A DNA stretch of 64,000 nt from Chaenocephalus aceratus (taxonomy: Eukaryota; Chordata; Actinopteri; Perciformes; Channichthyidae): NCBI GenBank assembly GCA_023974075.1, contig CM043788.1:31525054-31589053 (forward strand). Reading direction: 5' to 3'. A program made the position numbers and the translations under genes. Positions 47,476 through 59,434 of this stretch are shown here, piece after piece (position 1 is the stretch's first letter; each line of letters begins with the position of its first letter). Under the pieces are notes generated by a model. It had not been told where the DNA came from. It saw nothing but the letters and a program-made list of their open reading frames with translations, and made no database searches.

Positions 47476-48194
47476 CTGGAAATAGACAAATGGAGGGAAG
47501 TACTTACACTGTGTCCACAAAGAATACAAACAGAGCACACACACTGTACATATTAATACACTGTATATAGCTGAAGGCTTTTTGCAGCCTATGGTAAGAT
47601 AAGATGGTGGTTTATTTTGAATAATATCTTTCAAGTTTAACCCTGAGTAGAAGATGTAATGCCATTAGATTTTCTACTGAACTCCTGGTTACCTTCCCTG
47701 CATTCTAAAATAGAAGAATGCACAGCTCATTGATCCATTTATACTGACATGGTAGCAGGAAATTAAATATTGGTCTATTCCCAGTCATCCATTCATCATT
47801 TGCACCACACCAACGCAGTTAGAGCTACTTCCTGGAAGACAGACAGATTTGTTGGCTCAATGCACATGTCAGTGCTTTGTAGTTAGCCAACAGTGCCAAA
47901 GGCAGAAGCAGCAAAACACCATGACTGGCATATTAGCTGGAGGGAGTGAATCCGACAAACATGTCCACTCCGATCAACAAAGAAACATTGAAATACCTGT
48001 ATGCTGTACTCTAATATTGTAGTAAATAAATAAATTGTTGGAAATGTATTATTGGTAAGACGTGAACAAATTGTAATTGCAAATAAGTTATAATGAGATA
48101 CGGTATTCTGTCGGACATTAAGTAAAGTTGTTTAAACTAAAGATTGGTAATGAGCCAACAAGCCATGGATAATTGCATAAAGGTAAGATAGTTG
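47476..48194. other. negr1-like intron upstream of the Ig2 exon
   Basis: It contains the acceptor and pyrimidine tract for exon 47344-47475. Nothing else was recognised. Confidence 0.7.
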
Positions 48195-48666
48195 TATGGA
48201 TGGATAGATGGATAGATGGATAGACAGATGGATAGATGGATAGATGGATAGATGGATAGATAGATGGATAGATGGATAGATGGATAGACAGATAGATAGA
48301 TGGATAGATGGATAGATCGATGGATGGATAGATGGATAGATGGATAGACATATAGATAGATGGATAGACAGATAGATGGATGGATGGATAGATGGATAGA
48401 CATATATATAGATGGATAGATGGATAGATGGATAGGCAGATGGATAGATGGATAGGCAGATGGATAGATGGATAGGCAGATAGGCAGATAGATAGATGGA
48501 TAGATGGATAGATGGATAGACAGATAGATAGATGGATAGATGGATAGATGGAGAGGCAGATGGATAGATGGATAGGCAGATAGATAGATGGATAGACAGA
48601 TAGATGGATGGATGGATAGATGGATAGACATATAGATAGATGAATGGATGGATAGATAGATGGATG
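48195..48666. repeat. GATA/GGAT tandem repeat (about 470 bp)
   Basis: Mainly the 8-base unit atggatag with variants (gacagata, ggcagatg, gacatata) in a patchy higher-order pattern. The Ser/Ile/Tyr/Pro/Leu-rich ORFs on the minus strand are repeat artefacts. Confidence 0.97.
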
Positions 48667-48775
48667 GCTATGGAAATGGTATACTCATAATGAAACCAAT
48701 TTGACGGGGTGTGCTTGTATAATAAATGGATATAGAATCTCAGCATGCAGCACTGTGTATGTTTATTAGATAGAC

Positions 48776-50018
48776 CAGGGGTCGGCAACCCGCGGCCCAC
48801 GGGCCGCATGCGGCCCTTTAAGCCCTCTGCTCTGGCTCCCTTGAGCTTAGACAAAAATAAGAAGGAAATAAAATAAAAGTATTTGTAGGACTATTTATAT
48901 TGTGTTGCATGGTTGAAAATGTTTCGTATCTTGTATTTTGAGGTGATACTGTGACACATAAATAAAAAACAAAACTGTTTTAATTAGGTCAACTAAAATA
49001 TGTGTCACATCCTGCTACGGTCCCGCGCGAGCGCCTTTTCTTGGAGGCAAATAACCTGACCCCCGGCTCGATGAGCGAACTATGGATAAATCAAAGAAAA
49101 GTACCGGAGGAACACAGGATTTAATTCTGCGTGGACAGAGTTATATGCTTTCACAGCAAACGATGCTGGTTTACCGGTATGTTTGATATGTAGAGAGAAG
49201 TTGTCAACGGTGGTGCAGCCTTTACGTATCGAGGAACAACAAGGGAGAGGAAGACAGCTGACGATCTTCAGTCATAATTCAATGGGGTATGTCATTTATT
49301 TCAGAAAACACTTGTTGTTATATTCCATGGAATGCTCTTAACGTCCCGATAGCAATGAATATATTAAATGCTTTGACAATAAATACATACAAAAATGTAT
49401 CTCTGGAAGCCGTAGCGCTGTAAAAAGCACGACCAATCATCTGAGCCGGCCCGGCTAAAGTAACTGGATGGCCTACCTGCCTGTCAGCCTTTCCATCTGT
49501 GCACAAACTTATCTCGTGCCCTCATTGGTCATATGTGCGCGTTCGTGTGTGTTGGAGGAGGGGCTCTGTAAGAAAGTCTGAAGGAAGAGGCATATTTTTT
49601 CCGGTTGTGTACTTTCAAATTCTAGCACACTCGAGCTGGTTTCTCCATTCTTACCTACCCTACCTTGAACTCTTTTTAGGGTGCAGCTATATGTTTTATT
49701 TATTTCAAAGTGGGCCCATTTTAATAATATTTTTTTTCCTTCAAATGTACAGAGGACTCCCCAAGTGCTGTGTTTAATTTATTTTAAAGTAGGCCTGTGT
49801 ATTATTTTTAATTCTCCTGATAAGAGTTATTTGTTTCTTATTAGAGGTTAACAGTTTTATATCATGTAATAAATAGCCTAATAAATGCAAAAAAACTGTA
49901 GTTTTTGTCTGATATAACAATAAAAAACTATGAAATATGTTTTGCGGCTCCAGACAAAAAAATGTTTTGGAAAAAGGAGCAAAGTGGCTCTTTTGGTCAA
50001 AAAGGTTGCAGACCCCTG
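48776..50018 (+). mobile_element. hAT element remnant
   Basis: Ends CAGGGGTCGGCAACC and (other strand) CAGGGGTCTGCAACC form terminal inverted repeats. A perfect 8-bp duplication AGATAGAC lies at 48768-48775 and 50019-50026. An N-terminal BED-finger fragment is present at 49082. The length (1.2 kb) is too short for a full hAT transposase. The left end has an extra palindromic GC-rich stretch (cggcccacgggccgcatgcg). Confidence 0.92.
49082..49260 (+). pseudogene. hAT transposase N terminus with BED zinc finger, frameshifted
   Basis: The ATG at 49082 gives M-D-K-S-K-K. One frame over, from about 49119, the sequence reads F-N-S-A-W-T-E-L-Y-A-F, then G-L-P-V-C-L-I-C-R-E-K. This is the first half of a BED-type zinc finger (aromatic W, then C-x2-C) as in fish hAT transposases of the ZBED/GTF2IRD2 type. 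The His pair and catalytic domain are not seen. Confidence 0.75.
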
Positions 50019-50026
50019 AGATAGAC

Positions 50027-51214
50027 TGTGGCAGATTCTCGCATGACCAGAATTAATTTCCAAGCCAGTGGTTCTCATTGTGAAATCTATTTATATACAA
50101 CTACGCAGGGTGGTAATGGTGGTTGGGGATCGAAGGTGTGTGGATGTGTTTGGAAGGCATGGGGTACAAACAGAGTGCACAATCTAGAAAACTGAGCCCA
50201 AAATACCGCTCACAAAGCAGCAGAGACCCGACACTGACTCAGCAATAGCTCACACAAGAGGATCAAGAATGAAGACACTCCATTCTTCAGGAGTGGATAT
50301 ACTGTCATTTTGTGCTGCCAATCTCCTCTGCAAGTGAGCTGAATTCTTATGTATTGCCACTTCGTTATTCTGCAACCATGGTGGCTTTTATCTACTAGCT
50401 CCTATGTCAAAAACTTGAAACCGAAGGCATTGTGGATAATGAGCTTTCCTGTCTCTTCTCACACAACGATGGAGTCCCAGAGTCTTGGCAAAGATATTGG
50501 TAACCATACAAAAACTGCAAGGGAAAGAAAAATGTTGATCCATAAACAAGCACCGGATGTGTCTGAAAAACAGAACTGTGTTAATATGCCAAGAGAGCAC
50601 AGGGAGGGAGAAACAACTAAAAGAGCTCTATTGTTGTGAACGAGTATGGCTGAGAGCTCATTGCACCAGTGAAAATAATGTTTAAGTTGTGTTAAAACAC
50701 GTAATCCCACTGATGTGGAGTAGGAAGTGCAGTATAGAAGTGATCTGATGGTGCTGTGCGAGTTTGTACTTAAAAAATAAAGTATGTATGCAGACTATGT
50801 CAACATGGCTCAATTTGTGGTCATTCTTTAACCTGTTTATATGACTTTACCTAAATCATGGGAACATATACAGACAAACCTATGCTTTCAGTACATGATA
50901 TTATGGGAAATGTGACTTTTGAACATCTTTTTCAAGCAGGCAATAAGTAAGAGAGGACTGGATTGAAAGATTCAGAATGTTTTTGTCAACATGTGTCTAG
51001 CAACATCTAGGATCTCTACAGACAAACAGAGATCGGTCATCAAGTGTTTTTCAGAACTAAATCAGATTTACATTTGATTAACACTACACATTACAATTTG
51101 ATTAAAATGAAACAGTTTGGTTGATGTGTGAATTGTATTTCCTGTAGTTTCAGTGGAGGTCATTGCCTGTGCGGTATTCTGCGCAGACCCATGTCCTCAA
51201 TAATATGCATAGAG
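50027..51214. other. Non-coding, no feature seen
   Basis: AT-rich; probably intron of the negr1-like gene. No gene or transposon ends recognised. Confidence 0.55.
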
Positions 51215-51218
51215 TTAA

Positions 51219-51723
51219 AGGTCACCTATGCAAAATCCACTTTTTAATGTCTGTTATACATACACATGTGTCCCCTCTGTGTAAAGAGATTCTGAAAGTT
51301 TCAGGAAAAAAGATTATCTCTCTTTCCGTCCTGATCCATTTATATAAAAACCTGTCTGAAAATGAGCCGATCAGATTTTGGCCACTTTATGATGTCATAA
51401 CGTTTTTTTGGCTTGTGTAGCCATTAGCCAATCAGCAACCAAGGTAACCCCCCCCCCCCACCTTATAACCTGAATCTCCTCCTAGAGCACCATTGTGTTC
51501 TTTTCAACCAAATATCTCTCAGAGGGGTGTGGGGGATGGCTCCTTATTTTCATCTAAAGTAACAGACAGAGAATCAGCACTTTTGAAACAGGGCTGAAAC
51601 AGAGGGGATTATGGGATGCTGCAATGATCTGTTTGGTGTTTCGAGCCAAACACTTCAGAGACATGTTTTGTATATATCTGAGACCTATAATATATTGATG
51701 AGAAACAGTATAATAGTGGACCT
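51219..51723. mobile_element. TTAA-flanked MITE
   Basis: Bordered by TTAA on both sides (51215-51218 and 51724-51727). The ends AGGTCACCTATGCA and (other strand) AGGTCCACTATTATA are short imperfect inverted repeats. TTAA targets are used by piggyBac and Kolobok; no ORF decides between them. It contains a C-rich run at 51451-51460. Confidence 0.75.
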
Positions 51724-51727
51724 TTAA

Positions 51728-52139
51728 TGCTAAATCAAAGTTGAAGTTTTTCATGAGCTTAAAATGTAAGTGAGTTCATTTGAGTAGTAGACATTAATAG
51801 AATATCCAGAGAGCTGAGGATAGCTGCGGGTTACATTTACTGAATGCATTACAGTTCTGCAGTCTGGATGTAAAGCTCTGTCGACTGATGTGGCAATCCC
51901 TGCCCAAGGTTCTCCGACACTTTTGGAAAGGCAAGGTTGAGAGCAGGAGTGATCCGTTGGTTGCATTCTACACACGGGACCACACTTAATAGACCTGATT
52001 TCAGCACACAGCACAGTCCACATTATGACCAACTGTGTTAAAAAGCCTTGAGAAGTGGCATTTGTTTGCTCTCCACATGGTATTGATTACTGATGTAGTT
52101 TTCATAGAGCTTTAAATTGTTCATATATGTACAGCTCTT
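51728..52139. other. Non-coding, no feature seen
   Basis: A short intronic gap between two MITEs; nothing recognised. Confidence 0.5.
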
Positions 52140-53050
52140 CAGAGTTCCCATTAGAATATTATTTTGCCGGTCAAAATGTCCGTTAAAGTTTAAATCTTCC
52201 GGACAAATTAGAAAAGTGCAGGTCAAAGGTATTGTTGTTATTTATTGAGCTTTAAAACAAATGTATATGATTCGATATTAAACAAACTAATTATAGTAGA
52301 TTAACTACATTATTCAAAAGTGAACAGTAACTTACACGGGAATAATAAACGGAGCGCTCTCTCTCTCCTGACAGCCCGTCAGTATCATGCAGCTCCCGGA
52401 TCCAGTAATGAGTGACCTGACAGTAGAACTAAACATATCTATAACTAGTTTAGGTAGTTTGAGAGGTAATTAAAATAGCTACGTGTGATATTCTAACCTG
52501 AAGTGTGTGTTTTGTCCGCTCACCGCTGCATGTGATCATGCAGAGCTGCGTGTCGACTCGTCAGCAGCAGCTGATCTCTCTCTCCCGTCAGATTAGACTT
52601 CACTCGCGTTTATGTCCATATCGATCAGATCTAGCTGGTTCTAGCTAATGATATGACTACCTGCTTATTAAAAGACACCTAAACAATAAGCGTTGCTATG
52701 CAACCGGGCGAGGCCACAAAGTATAGCGCAGCATTATGCATTTGTTTACATGCCCACCGGAACCCCGAGGCATTACCAACAGATCAACGCACAATCAACC
52801 CATACTGTACAGGACATCTCTTTCTCCACATTAAGTGTTAGACATTAGAATTGACTATTCTTGTCTGTCACATACTCTTTTGTCTGTCACATACTATTCT
52901 TGTCTGTCACATAAGTGGCGCAACTGATGCGTTATTGCGTTAAGGGGAAATTATTTTGACCGGGCATTTTGACCGGAGAGATTTAGATTTGCCGGTCTTT
53001 AGCATATTTTACCGGTCATAGTCCGGTAATTACCGGCTAACGGGAACTCT
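52140..53050. mobile_element. hAT-like non-autonomous element
   Basis: Terminal inverted repeats of 15 bases: CAGAGTTCCCATTAG on the left, CAGAGTTCCCGTTAG on the right (other strand). Both ends carry GCCGGT or ACCGGC motifs just inside. CAG ends fit hAT, but I see no 8-bp duplication. No ORF of note. Confidence 0.65.
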
Positions 53051-55320
53051 GAGACACACAACATTATCAGTATCAACACAATACTGAACATTATTATGAA
53101 AGCTGATGGGTGTTTAGTTAAGTTTACATCAGGAAGGGGCAAATTATTTCTGGGAAAATCAAGCGACAATTACTCATGACTGATGCCATGGACTCATACT
53201 GTTTGTATTGGTAAAATGTGACACATACTGTTTGTTTAATTATGCACCACTGATTCCTAAAAAGGGGTCAGGATGTGTATATATAGTGTGTCAAAGGGTA
53301 AAACATAAAAAAACAAAGTACATTGTCATAGTCTCCATATTGCAAATACAGCCTTTAATGCATTTGTGTGAAACATTATTGGTTCCACTGTGTCAAGCTT
53401 CTTTACTATGAAAAATAACCAAATGTTTTATCTAAATCACAGAAGCCTCCCAACCGTTGCTGCGTTTGTCTACTATTGTGAAGCACTTTGTGACTTCCGC
53501 TTAGACAGCTGCTATAAAAATGCACTTTATTATGGATTATAAAAAGAACTACAGACTTTAACAGGCTTGTGTCTCAGTGCCCTATACCAGCCCCTCAGCC
53601 CCCTCACTCTCTTACACCAAGTAGATACCATGGTTGACCTATACACTGCCCTAAATGCACAGTTCCAGTGTATTCCACTGTAATGGGGAATTATGATACG
53701 CAGGATGTGGTAATCCACTGTGCGCACTTAGGGTCTTTTACAAGGGCAATGGAATTAGAAACAGTGACCCATGAGGGAAAGTATGCCTGATGCTTCCAAT
53801 GCAATTTACTAAATGGCCGAATCAAATCTATTGTTCCACAGGAAGCAGACTTTTTGTCTCATCCTGGGAAACACAATTAATGACTTATTTGCCACTGGGT
53901 GATGCATTCGATTGGTTGATGCATAGGGCAAGTAAGAGCAATCAATGTCCGAAAGGAATGAACGTTTATAGAAACAATACTCATGTATGAAATATATGAG
54001 TCATGTATGAGATGGTGTTGAGCCAAGTCACTACCAGCAGGATGAGAACAGAGACAGACTTTTTCCATTCTGTGCACAGCCCCTCCAGCTATAAATATTT
54101 GTATAATTATGCAACAGGAACTTGGATGCCATTGACAAACCATTATGATAAACATCAATATTATTTCTAAGCCTCTATTTTTGCACTCAGTTCATCTAAA
54201 ATCAGGGAGAGGGTTGCACTTGCTCAGGAGAAATGCGATTTGCTTGGCTTTAGTTTACAGAAGTGCACGCAAGACAGACCTGTGCAAAATCTCAAACTCC
54301 TCTCATGTTGAGAGTGGTATATCTGATTTTGAGCACTTCACTTTGACGTAAATGTTTTATAAAGTACACATCTAAATGAACAGACTAACATTTTTAATGC
54401 AGTTAAGACTCATCACTGTGTTAAAAACCACTCCAGTTTGAAGGATTTGTATGGTGCATTTTGTGGATTACAGCAGATGTAAATGTTTTGCAAGTTATTT
54501 CCTTTTTAATCTCCTGATGTTTTCTTTTTTGTTGAAAAAACCCAAACTGTCAATGTTGTTCTATTCAGCAGAATAGAACTTCACTCTACTGGACATATCA
54601 GTTTCATCTCATACTGCTGCCTGATTACATTTGTGTGTTTTTCTTCAAGGCAATGACTCTGATGCTGACCCACCAGACGATATCTTTTTCCTGTAGCTTT
54701 AAGACTTTTAGATAAATGAAATCTCTTAGAAGTCTACGACCTAAATTATTATTTATTACAAAAAATATGTATTCTAATGATTTTGCAAAGTAACAACACA
54801 TGCCAAAAAAAGGCTCAAGAAAGATCAATAGAAGAAAATTAAAGTAAGTCCTCAGATGCCACTTACAAGTGTAGATTTCATGATAAGAGAGTGGGTAAGA
54901 AATGGGCCGCCTGTGCTTGGTTGACCATACATTATGATACAAAACAGCATCTCTCGTTGACTCTTTGAGGCCTCCAGCTAAGTGCTTTGAAAATCAGAGC
55001 CTATAGTTTGATTCAATACAAATACAATTGACAAAGTCCGTTCTGTATCACTTAAGATTGAGGATGCAGAACAGGTCAAATACACACTGTAGAGTAGGGC
55101 GATGAAAATGAATGAGATCATTCACAGCAGGAATGATGCTTAATGTCACTCCACATCAAGCTGAATCAGCGGGACAGTATTGCCATCTGTGCCTTAATTA
55201 TGGTAAGTTATAACAAGGACTCAAACCATATAAATATTAAGATAAACTTTTTTAAACACAGAAAATACAGTTTGAATGCCAAACAAGGTCACCTAATATA
55301 TTAATATATACCTAATATAC
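53051..55320. other. Non-coding, no gene seen
   Basis: 2.3 kb, AT-rich. No transposon ends or exons recognised. Confidence 0.5.
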
Positions 55321-55329
55321 ACCTGATAT

Positions 55330-55413
55330 TCTGTACACACTGTGAAGACCACTGAGACAAATGTAACATTTGTGATATTGGGCTATATAAATAAACATTG
55401 ATTGATTGATTGA
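55330..55413 (+). mobile_element. 3' tail of a LINE/SINE-type retroposon with (ATTG)n end
   Basis: The stretch gtgatattgggctatataa followed by ATAAAC and (ATTG)4 is the usual 3' end of a fish non-LTR retroposon. 5' truncated; family not assigned. Confidence 0.65.
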
Positions 55414-55426
55414 CCTAACATAGCAG

Positions 55427-58400
55427 GTCAAGCTCAGGTGTTATTAATGAAATAAGTGATGGCTCCATTCTTTTGAGGCGTCAAAATAAGCCATGTCAGT
55501 AATCCAGGTTACACAATACCAGTGCTATAGAATTTGCATTAATCAATAAATTGCAGTCATTTTAATATTAAAAGTCCTTCCTGTGGTTCTTCTAGGAATA
55601 CATAAATGTAAATCTCAATGTAATTGGCACGTAAGGAGCAGGTGTGAGTAATAATGACTCCCACATTCAACAGCACCCTTTAGTCATATCAACAGGTGGT
55701 ATGTAGGCTCCCAATTAAACTGATGGAGCTACAGTACTATTTTTTATTACAGTACATCTTTGATGTTATAAAACATTTGTCAAGCTTCCAAGATGAGTTA
55801 AAACAAATGAAGTATGGTGGAGGATATAACATAATTACAATGATTGTATCAATTTTGCAAAGCCCACAAAATGCCACAATCGCAAATGACAGCATTTGTT
55901 ATTGTGCTCTTGAATCTCACATCCCTGTTATAACTGTTTCTTTATAGTTGTTCTTGATGCACTCCCTTTCCCTACGCTGTGCAGAAGTATGTTTGTCTTT
56001 TCAAATGTTTCTGGCTGCTTGAAAAAAACACTTTAATTAAATCTAAGAAGTCTGTTGGTAACTGCAGTTCTGCAGTTTTTTTCTGTGAAACAGATTAAGG
56101 CCTGTAACATGCAACATAGGGTTGATATAGCTACAAAATAATAACTATACAGCAGAAATTGTGCTGCTTATTTCTACACTCATGACGTGTATCCAACCTA
56201 TAGTCACAGTCATGTGCAGTAAGGTTGAAGAAGTAAATGATTAACCATTACCATCAGTAGTCTTTCCACTAAGCTCATCTGAATATGATCGGAAGGCTTA
56301 CTCCATGTTTCTGTGTCTTTGCTGCCAAATTCATTTTCACATCACAGACAAATTCTGTTGCTAAGCCTTGATAAAAAGGTCAGAAAGATGGTCCCATTGC
56401 ACAAAATGATGATCAAATGCATTTTGTGATTGGTAAAATTAAGTTTTCACAAAACCGCAAAAAACAATGAATCATACAACAGTGTGCATGCTTGGGGAAC
56501 TCAAAGGGGGGGGGGTCAGGTTTGCTGGTTCATGAAAGATTTGTACTAAATGTGAGTTCACATTTTGACCAATGTGGTGCTTAATAAATGTGTTTTTTGA
56601 AAGGATTCATGTATTTAAAATAAAATGTAATAAATAAAAGCAATGGTATGCTGCCATAAACGTTTATGACAAGGACAACAATATATGTAATACTGTCTTG
56701 TATTTGCAATTTGAATCTTTTTGGGTTTATTTATTTTTTATTGAATTAATGATGATCTGAAGTTTGTTTGCCAATATCATCAATAAATAAAATGATGTAT
56801 CAAGAGCGGTTCAAAGTTTAAAATATAATGCACAACAAATTGTGTTTATTATACTGTAACATATCTGATGATTGACTTGTTTCCTAAGTATATATGGCCA
56901 TTGGTCTCCTGTTTAAACTAATATAGATAGTTCCGAATCAAATAGACACATTTATATTTGAAAAAAAATCTAATTAGGTGGCAGTCTCTCTTGATAAATG
57001 GAATCCAGTATATTTAGATACATCATCCCGCCCTGGCTGCAAATGGTACTCCCATTGATTATAGCAGGCAGCCGGCTTTGCAAAGGTCAAAGAAGCCATT
57101 AAACAAGAATGGACTCCTTGATATATACTTTGAAGAACATTTCAGTATATGTTGAATGCTCAACCTAGACATAGAAGGAAACCAAAACAGACATATCATT
57201 ATGTATCCTGAAAAAATAGGAAAAATAAAAGATGTAAGGAAAAAAACTCTGCTGTTGATGTAAGTAATGCAAAACCACAAAGAGTCCAAAAAGGAGTTTT
57301 GTGTGAGTGCATACTGAGATATATTTGAGAGACTTGCAGAGGCCCTTCTCACCTGAGGGACATGTCACTCCAAGCAAATTAAAGAAATCATAGAGAGGTT
57401 AATTTGACATTCAGCGCCAATGCTTGGTAAGTCCCGTTGCAGTAAGCAATTTCCCACATTGTGTAGGAAAGCTTTGAGTACACTTCCTTCAGGGCTGCAA
57501 TACGCAGATAGGGCAGGCATCGCTGAAGAATCCATTATAGCATAGAGCAGCATTTTCTACATCAATTTATCCTTTTAACTCTTGAAAACGAAGAACAACC
57601 CACACTGCTACATTGTGTGCTTCTGCCTTCTGGCCCTAACTCAAGGTGTGGGCCAGAAGTAGGGGTAGAATCACACTATGTGTGGGGCCTGCCTGAAAAA
57701 CAGGCTGTTAGTCTGCCTTGATACATAACCCCTACACTGCTCCCTGGAAGTCAATCTGAGGTAAACATCCAGAGTGAAAATGGGTCTTAAGTCTTGTCTG
57801 ATCGCATGTGCTGCCACCACAACGACATCACTTAACTTTCTGTGCTTACATATTTAGCCAGATAAACTGCAGGCAGGGAAAGAAAATTCTAGGCACCGGA
57901 CTTGGTGATTTGAAAGATCTATGTGACTGTGGGATCGCAAAGGATTTAAGTTCAAAGTAAGAAAAACCTTGTTCTTTGGAGTATACTGTAGTGTGTAACA
58001 AATTAGCTGAAATGTTACTCCACATCCAGCTCAACTGTGCTTATTTTCATTGAATTAACTGTCTCGGCTGCAACAATGTGTGGAATTGAATCAATCTGTC
58101 CAGATTAACCAACGATTGATTACTTAACACAGTGCAATATTTAGCCATATCCCTTTGTATGTATTCAGAGTTTGTGGCTTTACAGAAACACCTGAACAAG
58201 TGTTTGTTTATCTACAAGGTTAGTATGTGCTACAGGAATCATTCAGAAGAGTCAAATCAATCATATTGTAAACCAAACACTACCACTAACCTTGTGCCAC
58301 ACACCTTTCAGTCTGTTGCAAGGAAATATAACTTTGGCAGACTGCTAGTACTAAGACTCTCATCTTGTCCCTACATTTATAAAATATTACAGGAACAATG

Positions 58401-59426
58401 CAGGGAAATAATAATACAACTAAAACACTAACTAGGGTTCCGGTAGCCGAACAATGTAATGTTTTGAGATCTATTTTAGACATAGCCACCAAGAATAATT
58501 ATGTGCACGTGTAAATAATCAGTCGTAGTTCTGAAGCCCTCTGTTTTCGATGGGTCTCTCTACATCAAAAACACTTAATTCACTCTAATTTAGAGGATTT
58601 TGGGGGTGGGCATTAAAGAGTTACAAAAAAAAAAGGTTACTGCCTGTACTCATGAACTCAACTATGGCTGCCAGCACCTATTAAATATGTGTAGAGTGGC
58701 AGTAACTCAATATCACATTTTAGTTTTAAAAGAAGGGTCTACTATTCATCATGTCACTAACACTTCAATAAAGCATGTGCCCATTGAGCACCTCTTTAGT
58801 TTGCAATACTTAGCTCAACAGCTGAATGGGGAAGTGTTAGACATGGCTCCCGCTGTTGATATCGGAAATGTAAAATGCAGCGTCTAACTCTTTATCTTTC
58901 ACCTCCCATGATGTTTAAAGCGTGCTCAAGTGTTCATTGCAAACTATGAGGAAAGGAACCCAATGCTGAATGAGAGATCCCTGGTGAACAGACCACCAGA
59001 AACTTGTTTAGCATCTCTTAAAGAGCTGCCAATTTCAATATGACATGCCAGGCACAACTCAAGGTAAGTAGCAGGGATATAAAGCCAAGTTTGAATAATT
59101 CATTGCGTCGTTCAACTTGAAAGCGACTGAGGTACTGTACTCTTCACTTTCTGTTGCGACTAAGTTCAGGACCACCCAAGTTCTGTCGGATCCAGCTTTA
59201 AGTAAGCTGCAGCAGCTATACTGTAGTGACTCTTCAATGTACAGTGATGCAAACACAGGTATGGTGAAAAAAGAGAGAACTATTCGAAGCAGAAAAAAAA
59301 CAGCGTAATATACCATCTGACAAAGGCCTGTGCTATAATGCTTAAATTAACTGGCTATTCTTTATAATATACTCAGAGCAATAGGAGACAGAGATGTTAA
59401 GTTATAAATCAAGGGTTTTTATTATT
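55427..59426. other. Non-coding, no gene seen
   Basis: 4 kb of AT-rich sequence with no recognised exon. A G-run sits at 56507-56515. An inverted repeat cttctggcc...ggccagaag lies at about 57620-57660. Confidence 0.5.
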
Positions 59427-59434
59427 ATTTACAG

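Noticed and set aside
48195..48666. CRISPR-like array
   Set aside because: The repeats are short and contiguous with no unique spacers, in a vertebrate genome.
48118..48854. ORFs rich in Ser-Ile-Tyr-Pro-Leu on the minus strand
   Set aside because: They are translations of the ATGGATAG tandem array.
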